A stretch of 64,000 nt of DNA, from contig NZ_CP047135.1 of assembly GCF_009832905.1 (NCBI RefSeq), positions 1,714,001 to 1,778,000 of the forward strand. Direction: 5' to 3'. The notes beneath the pieces are model-generated. The model had not been told where the DNA came from. It worked only from the letters and a program-made list of their open reading frames with translations, and ran no database searches. The position numbers and the translations under genes were made by a program. Shown here piece after piece: positions 55,429-64,000 of this stretch. This stretch comes from Stenotrophomonas sp. 364. Its GTDB lineage: Bacteria; Pseudomonadota; Gammaproteobacteria; Xanthomonadales; Xanthomonadaceae. Numbering within the stretch: the stretch's first letter is position 1; the number at the start of each line of letters is the position of its first letter.

Positions 55429-57105
55429 TTACGGGGCAGGCGTATCGCGCAGTTCGCGGCGCAGGATCTTGCCGACGTTGGTCTTCGGCAGTTCCTTGCG
55501 GAACTCCACGATCCGCGGGTGCTTGTAACCGGTCAGGTTGGCCCGGGCGTGTTCCTTGACCATCTCGGCGGTCAGGTTCGGGTCCTTCTTGACGATGACC
55601 ACCTTGACCACTTCGCCGGACTTCTCATCAGGCACGCCGACTGCGGCCACTTCGAGCACGCCGGGCATCATCGCGATGACGTCTTCGACCTCGTTGGGGT
55701 ACACGTTGAAGCCGGACACCAGGATCATGTCCTTCTTGCGGTCGACGATGTAGAAGAAGCCGTGCTCGTCCATCCGCGCCATGTCGCCGGTGTGCAGCCA
55801 GCCGTCGGCGTCGATGGCCTGGGCGGTTTCTTCCGGCCGCTGCCAGTAGCCCTTCATCACCTGCGGGCCCTTGATGCACAGCTCGCCCACTTCGCCCGGG
55901 GTCAGGGTCTTGCCGTTGTCATCCTTGACGCACGCATCGGTGGACGGGATCGGCAGGCCGATCGCGCCGTTGTACTCGGCCAGGTTGAGCGGATTGATGC
56001 AGGCGGCCGGTGAGGTTTCGGTGAGGCCATAGGCTTCCACCAGCGTCACGCCCGTGGCCTTCTTCCAGCGCTCGGCAACCGCGCGCTGCACGGCCATGCC
56101 GCCGCCCAGGGTGAACTTCACGGTCGAGAAGTCGATCTCGTCGAAACCGGGCGTGTTGAGCAGGCCGTTGAACAGCGTGTTGACGCCGGTGATGGCGGTG
56201 AAGCGGGTGGCCTTGAGCTCCTTGACGAAACCCTTCATGTCGCGCGGGTTGGTGATCAGGTGGTTGCAGCCACCGAACTTCATGAAGACCAGGCCGTTCG
56301 CCGTCAATGCGAAGATGTGGTACAGCGGCAGCGCCGTGATGATCACTTCCTTGCCCGGCTCGATGCCGGACGTGGACAGCCACGCCGAGGCCTGCTGCAT
56401 GTTGGCGATCAGGTTGCGGTTGGTGAGCATGGCGCCCTTGGCCACGCCCGTGGTGCCGCCGGTGTATTGCAGGAAGGCCACATCCTCGTGGTCGATCTCG
56501 ACCTTGGGCAGGGTATGGCGGCTGCCCAGCTTGAGCGCCTGGTTGAACCGCACCGCGCCGCGGATGCTGTAGTTGGGCACCATCTTCTTGATGTACTTCA
56601 GCACGAAGTTCACCAGCAGGCCCTTGGCGCCGAGCATGTCGCCCAGGCCGGTGGTGATGACCTGCTTGATCGGGGTGTCGGCAATGACCTGCTGGACGGT
56701 GTCGCCGAAGTTGTCGACCACCACCAGCACCGCGGCGCCCGAATCCACCAGCTGGTGCTTGAGCTCGCGCGCGGTGTACAGCGGGTTGACGTTGACCACG
56801 GTGAGGCCGGCGCGCAGCACGCCGAAGGTGGCCACCGGGTACTGCAGGCAGTTGGGCATCATCAGGGCGACGCGATCGCCCTTTTTGAGCTGCAGCTCGC
56901 CGAGCAGGTAGGCAGCGAACTGCTCGACCAGCGCGTCGGTTTCACCGTAGGTGAGCTGCTTGCCGAAACTGGAGTAGGCGGGACGGTCGCGGTACTTGGC
57001 CACCGAGGTATCGAACACGGCAGAGACCGAAGCGAACTCGTTGACGTCGATCTCGGCAGGTACGCCGTTGGGATAGCTCTGCAGCCAGGGACGTTCCAGA
57101 CTCAT
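55429..57105 (-). CDS. rpfB: RpfB, long-chain fatty acyl-CoA ligase
   Basis: 558 residues of the ANL superfamily (FadD type). AMP-binding motif 'FLQYTGGTTGVAKGAMLTN', 'YGLTETSPAACIN' with the TE motif, and the C-terminal 'DGWLHTGDMARMDEHGFFYIVDRKKD' and lysine-bearing end 'PKTNVGKILRREL'. It activates fatty acids to acyl-CoA; in Xanthomonas this protein, RpfB, lies next to rpfF and is involved in DSF turnover and fatty-acid use. Same strand as rpfF but separated from it by a terminator, so separate expression. Confidence 0.93.
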   Translation of the reverse strand: MSLERPWLQSYPNGVPAEIDVNEFASVSAVFDTSVAKYRDRPAYSSFGKQLTYGETDALVEQFAAYLLGELQLKKGDRVALMMPNCLQYPVATFGVLRAGLTVVNVNPLYTARELKHQLVDSGAAVLVVVDNFGDTVQQVIADTPIKQVITTGLGDMLGAKGLLVNFVLKYIKKMVPNYSIRGAVRFNQALKLGSRHTLPKVEIDHEDVAFLQYTGGTTGVAKGAMLTNRNLIANMQQASAWLSTSGIEPGKEVIITALPLYHIFALTANGLVFMKFGGCNHLITNPRDMKGFVKELKATRFTAITGVNTLFNGLLNTPGFDEIDFSTVKFTLGGGMAVQRAVAERWKKATGVTLVEAYGLTETSPAACINPLNLAEYNGAIGLPIPSTDACVKDDNGKTLTPGEVGELCIKGPQVMKGYWQRPEETAQAIDADGWLHTGDMARMDEHGFFYIVDRKKDMILVSGFNVYPNEVEDVIAMMPGVLEVAAVGVPDEKSGEVVKVVIVKKDPNLTAEMVKEHARANLTGYKHPRIVEFRKELPKTNVGKILRRELRDTPAP

Positions 57106-57280
57106 ATTCCCCCTCCAGGAATCGTTGATGAAAGTGTGTGCTGGCCCTGAGTATCCGCCAGTTCACGTCCGGGCAGCATACCGGGCCGGATGGAAAAGGC
57201 GAAGGGGGCGTGAAGGGGCGGCGATCCGCCGTGGGGGCGGCCGCATGCGGCCACGAACCGGTGGACCACGGCCGTGGCGC

Positions 57281-57339
57281 GCCACGACCGTTGGTCGTGG
57301 CGCTATCGCGGCAGCCCCGACCAACGGCCGGGGCCTACC
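57281..57339. repeat. Inverted pair of REP palindromes
   Basis: GCCACGACC-gtt-GGTCGTGGC (57281-57301) and a second hairpin GCCCCGACC-aac-GGCCGGGGC with CTAC after it (57314-57338). They sit just downstream of acnA, where they may mark its transcript end. Confidence 0.78.
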
Positions 57340-57346
57340 GCTGGGG

Positions 57347-60103
<2,757 letters not shown>

Positions 60104-60337
60104 GCGGGGTGACTCCTCTTGCGGATGGCTTGCGTTGGCCCGCCCGAGGCAGGCCTGCTTGCGTTCGCCGTTGGCCCATAGGCCCGGTGACCGTTCCGAG
60201 TATGAACGATTCAGCCGGCCTTCGGCCTGCGGCATCGGGTCTCAGGGTACATAGAGATATGTATCGCTGATGTCATGGGGACCTGCGTATCCTTTGCCCG
60301 GCAAGGCTGGGGTGGGAAGTGGCGCGTCCTCGGGTAG

Positions 60338-60376
60338 AAGTATGCCCCCGGAAGTATGTATAATTTGTGCATACTT
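60338..60376. promoter_or_regulatory. Promoter and repeated operator of the toxin-antitoxin operon
   Basis: Half-site AAGTATG occurs at 60338-60344 and 60352-60358 (direct), and its inverse CATACTT at 60370-60376. The inner two form an inverted repeat with 11-nt spacer centred on the -10 box TATAAT (60359-60364). This fits autorepression by the antitoxin at 60391. Confidence 0.75.
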
Positions 60377-60390
60377 TGGAGGGCCTACCG

Positions 60391-60615
60391 ATGGAAGCCA
60401 CCGTTGCAGAACGCGGACAGATCACCTTGCCCAAGGCGGTCCGCGATGCGCTTGGCCTGACCAAGGGCACCCAGCTGAAAGTGGAACTGGACGGCAGCCG
60501 GATCATCCTGCGCAAGAGCGTGGACGACGCGATTTCGCGCGCACGCGGCAAGTTCGCCCTGGATGGCTTCGATTCGGCCCAGGCCGCCGTCGACGCGGTT
60601 CGCGACGCCGAGTGA
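60391..60615 (+). CDS. AbrB/SpoVT-type antitoxin
   Basis: 74 residues with a swapped-hairpin AbrB DNA-binding domain: 'MEATVAERGQITLPKAVRDALGL' (residues 1-23), 'GTQLKVELDGSRIILRKS'. The C-terminal ~30 residues should wrap the toxin. ATG at 60391 is preceded by GGAGGG 8 nt upstream. The downstream partner is a PIN toxin, gap 7 nt. Likely represses its own promoter through the AAGTATG sites. Confidence 0.9.
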   Translation: MEATVAERGQITLPKAVRDALGLTKGTQLKVELDGSRIILRKSVDDAISRARGKFALDGFDSAQAAVDAVRDAE

Positions 60616-60622
60616 GCCGCGC

Positions 60623-61021
60623 ATGATTGCCGTTGATTCCCCGGTCCTGATCGAGCTGCTCAGCAACGGGCCCCAGGCCGATGCCGTGGAAGCCTGCCTG
60701 CGTCAAAGCCTGGTCGGGGGCCGCGTGGTGATCTGTGGCGTCACCCTGGCCGAGATCTGCGCCTCCCTGCGCGGCGGCGCCGAGGTGCAGGGCGCGCTGG
60801 AGGAAATGGGCATCCATTTCAGCCCGCTGGAAGCCAAGTCGGCGTTGCGCGCCGGCGAGATGCACCGCCGCCACCGCCAACGCGGCACCGGCAGGCGCGG
60901 GCTGGACGATTTCATGGTCGGGTCGCACGCGCTGCTGCAGTGCGATGGCCTGATCACCTGGAACGATACGTTTTACCGCGACTACTTCAAGGGCCTGAAG
61001 CTGATCGTGCCGCACGCTTGA
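60623..61021 (+). CDS. PIN-domain ribonuclease toxin (VapC-like)
   Basis: 132 residues. Acidic active-site positions are D5 ('MIAVDSPVL'), E44 ('TLAEICAS'), D95/D96 ('[11 protein letters not shown]') and D115 ('[11 protein letters not shown]'), so the Mg2+-binding quartet is intact. Such toxins cleave RNA, often tRNA. Paired with the AbrB antitoxin. The module sits between acnA and acnB and could lie under influence of either promoter. Confidence 0.9.
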   Translation: MIAVDSPVLIELLSNGPQADAVEACLRQSLVGGRVVICGVTLAEICASLRGGAEVQGALEEMGIHFSPLEAKSALRAGEMHRRHRQRGTGRRGLDDFMVGSHALLQCDGLITWNDTFYRDYFKGLKLIVPHA

Positions 61022-61082
61022 GCCCACGTATTCCACCGCTGTATTCAATCGCAGTCTTTTCAAAGAAATCCCGGGAGTTGTC

Positions 61083-63668
61083 ATGTTGGAAGCCTACCGC
61101 CACCACGTAGCCGAGCGCGCCGCGCTTGGCATCCCGCCGCTGCCGCTGAACGCCCAGCAGACGGCCGACGTCATCGAACTGCTGAAGAACCCGCCCGCCG
61201 GCGAAGCCGGGTTCCTGCTGGACCTGCTGACCCACCGCGTGCCGGCCGGCGTCGATGACGCGGCCAAGGTCAAGGCCTCGTACCTGGCCGCGATCGCGCT
61301 GGGCAGCGAAGTCAATCCGCTGATCACGCGCGAGCGCGCCACCGAGCTGCTGGGCACCATGCTCGGTGGTTACAACGTCGCCCCGCTGGTGCAGCTGCTG
61401 GACGACGCCACCGTCGGCGCGATCGCCGCCGATGCGCTGAAGAACACCCTGCTGGTGTTCGATGCCTTCCACGATGTGCAGGAAAAGGCCAAGGCCGGCA
61501 ACGCGAACGCCCAGGGCGTGCTGCAGAGCTGGGCCGATGCGGAGTGGTTCACCAGCCGCCCGCAGGTGCCCGAGAGCCTGACCATCACCGTGCTCAAGGT
61601 GACTGGCGAAACCAACACCGACGACCTGTCGCCGGCCCCGGATGCCACCACCCGCCCGGACATCCCGCTGCACGCCCTGGCGATGCTGAAGAACAAGCGT
61701 GATGGCATCGAACCGGAAGAAGACGGCAAGCGCGGCCCGGTCAAGTTCATTGAATCGCTGAAGGACAAGGGCCACCTGGTGGCCTACGTGGGCGACGTGG
61801 TCGGTACCGGTTCCAGCCGCAAGTCGGCCACCAACTCGGTGCTGTGGTTCACCGGCGAAGACATTCCGTTCATCCCGAACAAGCGCTTCGGCGGCGTGTG
61901 CCTGGGTTCCAAGATCGCCCCGATCTTCTACAACACCATGGAAGACGCCGGTGCGCTGCCGATCGAACTCGACGTGTCGCAGATGAACATGGGCGATGTG
62001 ATCGAGCTGCGCCCCTACGACGGCAAGGCCCTGAAGGATGGCGCGGTGATCGCCGAGTTCAAGGTCAAGTCCGACGTGCTGTTCGATGAAGTGCGCGCCG
62101 GTGGCCGCATTCCGCTGATCATCGGCCGCGGCCTGACCGCCAAGGCGCGTGAAGCGCTGGGCCTGGCCCCGACCGACCTGTTCCGCCTGCCGATGGACCC
62201 GCCGGATACCGGCAAGGGCTTCTCGCTGGCGCAGAAGATGGTCGGCCGCGCCTGTGGCCTGCCGGAAGGCCAGGGCATGCGCCCGGGCACCTACTGCGAA
62301 CCGAAGATGACCTCGGTGGGCTCGCAGGACACCACCGGCCCGATGACCCGTGACGAGCTGAAGGACCTGGCCTGCCTGGGCTTCTCGGCCGACCTGGTGA
62401 TGCAGTCGTTCTGCCACACCGCCGCGTACCCGAAGCCGGTGGACGTCAAGACCCACCACACGCTGCCGGAGTTCATCTCCACCCGTGGCGGCATCTCGCT
62501 GCGCCCGGGCGACGGCGTGATCCACAGCTGGCTCAATCGCATGCTGCTGCCCGACACCGTCGGCACCGGCGGCGACTCGCACACCCGTTTCCCGGTGGGC
62601 ATTTCGTTCCCGGCCGGCTCGGGCCTGGTCGCCTTCGCGGCCGCCACCGGCGTGATGCCGCTGGACATGCCCGAATCGGTGCTGGTCCGCTTCAAGGGCA
62701 AGATGCAGCCGGGCGTGACCCTGCGTGACCTGGTCAACGCGATCCCGCTGTACGCGATCAAGTCGGGCCTGCTGACCGTGGCCAAGGCCGGCAAGAAGAA
62801 CATCTTCTCCGGTCGCATTCTGGAAATCGAAGGTCTGCCGGACCTGAAGGTCGAGCAGGCGTTCGAACTCTCCGATGCCTCGGCCGAGCGTTCGGCCGCC
62901 GGTTGCTCGGTGCACCTGAACAAGGAGCCGATCATCGAGTACCTCACCAGCAACATCACGCTGCTGAAGTGGATGATCGCCGAGGGTTACCAGGACGCCC
63001 GTTCGCTGGCGCGTCGCATCGAGAAGATGGAAGCGTGGCTGGCCAACCCGGAGCTGCTGGCCCCGGATGCCGACGCCGAGTACGCCGCCGTCATCGAGAT
63101 CGACCTGGCCGACATCCACGAGCCGATCGTGGCCTGCCCGAACGATCCGGACGACGTCAAGACGCTGTCGGACGTGGCCGGCGCGGCCATCGATGAAGTC
63201 TTCATCGGTTCGTGCATGACCAACATCGGCCACTTCCGTGCGGCGGCCAAGCTGCTGGAAGGCAAGCGCGACATCCCGACCAAGCTGTGGGTGGCCCCGC
63301 CCACCAAGATGGATGCCTCGGAGCTGACCAAGGAAGGCCATTACGGCACCTTCGGCACCGCCGGCGCACGCATGGAAATGCCGGGCTGCTCGCTGTGCAT
63401 GGGCAATCAGGCACAGGTGCGCGAGGGCGCCACGGTGTTCTCGACCTCGACCCGCAACTTCCCGAACCGTCTGGGCCGCAACTCCAACGTGTACCTGGGG
63501 TCGGCCGAACTGGCCGCGATCTGCTCGCGTCTGGGTCGCATCCCGACCAAGGAAGAGTACATGGCCGACATCGGCGTGCTGGATGCCAGCAGCAAGGACA
63601 TCTACCGCTACATGAACTTCGACCAGATCGAGGACTACCAGGACGTGGCCAAGACGGTCGCTGCCTGA
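61083..63668 (+). CDS. acnB: Aconitate hydratase B
   Basis: 861 residues, close to the E. coli length (865). N-terminal HEAT-like helical domain ('[33 protein letters not shown]'), followed by the swivel domain placed early (~residues 165-380) as typical of AcnB, and cluster cysteines in '[11 protein letters not shown]' and '[12 protein letters not shown]'. The main TCA-cycle aconitase and 2-methylisocitrate dehydratase in many gammaproteobacteria. 61 bp after the toxin gene. Confidence 0.97.
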   Translation: MLEAYRHHVAERAALGIPPLPLNAQQTADVIELLKNPPAGEAGFLLDLLTHRVPAGVDDAAKVKASYLAAIALGSEVNPLITRERATELLGTMLGGYNVAPLVQLLDDATVGAIAADALKNTLLVFDAFHDVQEKAKAGNANAQGVLQSWADAEWFTSRPQVPESLTITVLKVTGETNTDDLSPAPDATTRPDIPLHALAMLKNKRDGIEPEEDGKRGPVKFIESLKDKGHLVAYVGDVVGTGSSRKSATNSVLWFTGEDIPFIPNKRFGGVCLGSKIAPIFYNTMEDAGALPIELDVSQMNMGDVIELRPYDGKALKDGAVIAEFKVKSDVLFDEVRAGGRIPLIIGRGLTAKAREALGLAPTDLFRLPMDPPDTGKGFSLAQKMVGRACGLPEGQGMRPGTYCEPKMTSVGSQDTTGPMTRDELKDLACLGFSADLVMQSFCHTAAYPKPVDVKTHHTLPEFISTRGGISLRPGDGVIHSWLNRMLLPDTVGTGGDSHTRFPVGISFPAGSGLVAFAAATGVMPLDMPESVLVRFKGKMQPGVTLRDLVNAIPLYAIKSGLLTVAKAGKKNIFSGRILEIEGLPDLKVEQAFELSDASAERSAAGCSVHLNKEPIIEYLTSNITLLKWMIAEGYQDARSLARRIEKMEAWLANPELLAPDADAEYAAVIEIDLADIHEPIVACPNDPDDVKTLSDVAGAAIDEVFIGSCMTNIGHFRAAAKLLEGKRDIPTKLWVAPPTKMDASELTKEGHYGTFGTAGARMEMPGCSLCMGNQAQVREGATVFSTSTRNFPNRLGRNSNVYLGSAELAAICSRLGRIPTKEEYMADIGVLDASSKDIYRYMNFDQIEDYQDVAKTVAA

Positions 63669-63672
63669 TGCG

Positions 63673-63725
63673 TTGCCGGCCGATGGCCGGCAACCGGTAG
63701 CCATCGACCGTGGGTCGATGGGCTG
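63673..63725. repeat. REP-like hairpins after acnB
   Basis: TTGCCGGCC-gat-GGCCGGCAA (63673-63693) is followed by a GTAG-headed hairpin CCATCGACC-gtg-GGTCGATGG (63697-63722). Confidence 0.75.
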
Positions 63726-63733
63726 AAAACAAG

Positions 63734-63761
63734 AAACCCCCGGTGAACGCCGGGGGTTTTT
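63734..63761 (+). terminator. Rho-independent terminator of acnB
   Basis: AAACCCCCGG-tgaacg-CCGGGGGTTT, a 10-bp stem followed by T residues (to 63761), 66 nt after the acnB stop. Confidence 0.92.
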
Positions 63762-63818
63762 CGTTGTGATGCGGATACCAAGCGGCGATCATGGCCGGCC
63801 CGAACGTTGAAGACCGCC

Positions 63819-64000
63819 ATGCCCCGTTGCCGATCGTCCCTGCATTCCCTCGTGCGCCTCGCCGTGCGCGCGCTGCTGATTCCCGCGCTTCTGTGCACGG
63901 TTGCGTTCGCCGCGTCTGCGCAGGACGGACGCCTGGGCGCTGCAGTGGATATCGCCTCCAAGAACCGCAGTCCACCCATCTACCCACCCGCGGAATACCG
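63819..64000 (+). CDS. Exported protein, possibly TonB-like (N-terminal part only)
   Basis: The frame is open from ATG 63819 to the window edge (~60 residues). It begins with a basic N-terminus, a long hydrophobic signal peptide (cleavage likely after 'AFAASA'), then 'QDGRLGAAVDIASKNRSPPIYPPAEYR'. The PPxYPP motif resembles the N-terminal edge of TonB C-terminal domains, in which 'PPxYP' precedes the first helix. The identity cannot be settled from this fragment. Confidence 0.45.
   Translation, partial: MPRCRSSLHSLVRLAVRALLIPALLCTVAFAASAQDGRLGAAVDIASKNRSPPIYPPAEY

Noticed and set aside
60987..63704. 905-codon open frame antisense to acnB
   Set aside because: Shadow of acnB with low-complexity His/Arg/Val/Gln content and no ribosome site or homology.

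Overview
This 64 kb window is GC-rich, densely packed chromosomal DNA from a gammaproteobacterium of the Xanthomonadaceae, most probably Stenotrophomonas. The main reasons are an rpf quorum-sensing cluster (rpfG, rpfC, rpfF, rpfB) whose RpfC carries a doubled membrane sensor, many small GTAG-type palindromes like the SMAG/REP repeats of Stenotrophomonas, and a divergent two-component/RND efflux locus of Sme type. I see no rRNA, tRNA, CRISPR array, prophage or insertion sequence. Apart from the repeats and one toxin-antitoxin pair, this is core-genome housekeeping DNA.

Layout. 1-478: end of a beta-mannosidase. 608-2744: methionine-salvage genes mtnB, mtnD, mtnC (minus strand). 2745-3498: gene-free, carrying two large palindromic elements. 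3499-6471: two tandem APC amino-acid permeases. 6655-7236: NUDIX hydrolase. 7318-10134: serA facing away from a D-2-hydroxyglutarate dehydrogenase-type flavoenzyme. 10194-12310: DUF2388-DUF4105 pair. 12288-14131: sensor kinase and response regulator, divergent from an RND efflux adaptor (14225-15397) and pump (16129-19242). A 731 bp non-coding segment with two more large palindromic elements separates adaptor and pump. 19244-22060: small NTF2-like protein, MliC-type lipoprotein, REP array, EfpL (YeiP), short-chain dehydrogenase. 22139-26973: PAS-GGDEF-EAL protein overlapping HMG-CoA lyase, a VOC protein and an enoyl-CoA hydratase, which suggests leucine/isovalerate catabolism. 27064-29462: Fur-box-preceded feoA-feoB-small Cys-rich protein. 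29473-29803: tandem REP-pair array. 29806-30842: MerR regulator and flavodoxin-fold reductase. 31049-37990: dapB, then carA-carB-greA-COG4255. 38042-42121: recJ flanked by two DUF1176 paralogs. 42260-46990: VIT/VWA protein, membrane LytTR regulator, M48 protease. 47195-49964: prfB (programmed +1 frameshift) and lysS. 50162-57105: rpf cluster. 57347-63668: divergent acnA and acnB with a PIN/AbrB toxin-antitoxin module between them. 63819-end: start of a secreted, possibly TonB-like, protein.

How the genes work together. RpfF makes the diffusible fatty-acid signal (DSF), RpfC senses it, RpfG degrades cyclic di-GMP, and RpfB is the acyl-CoA ligase linked to signal turnover. SerA and the neighbouring flavoenzyme are probably coupled: SerA can make D-2-hydroxyglutarate, and the flavoenzyme can oxidise it. 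CarAB supplies carbamoyl phosphate. Two aconitases serve the TCA cycle. RF2, LysRS, GreA and EfpL serve gene expression.

The least explained structure is a family of four long hairpin elements (98-186 bp). They have complementary G-rich/C-rich ends, a covarying internal hairpin and a conserved CTACA-containing core. They occur as two oppositely oriented pairs, each followed by hexanucleotide repeats.
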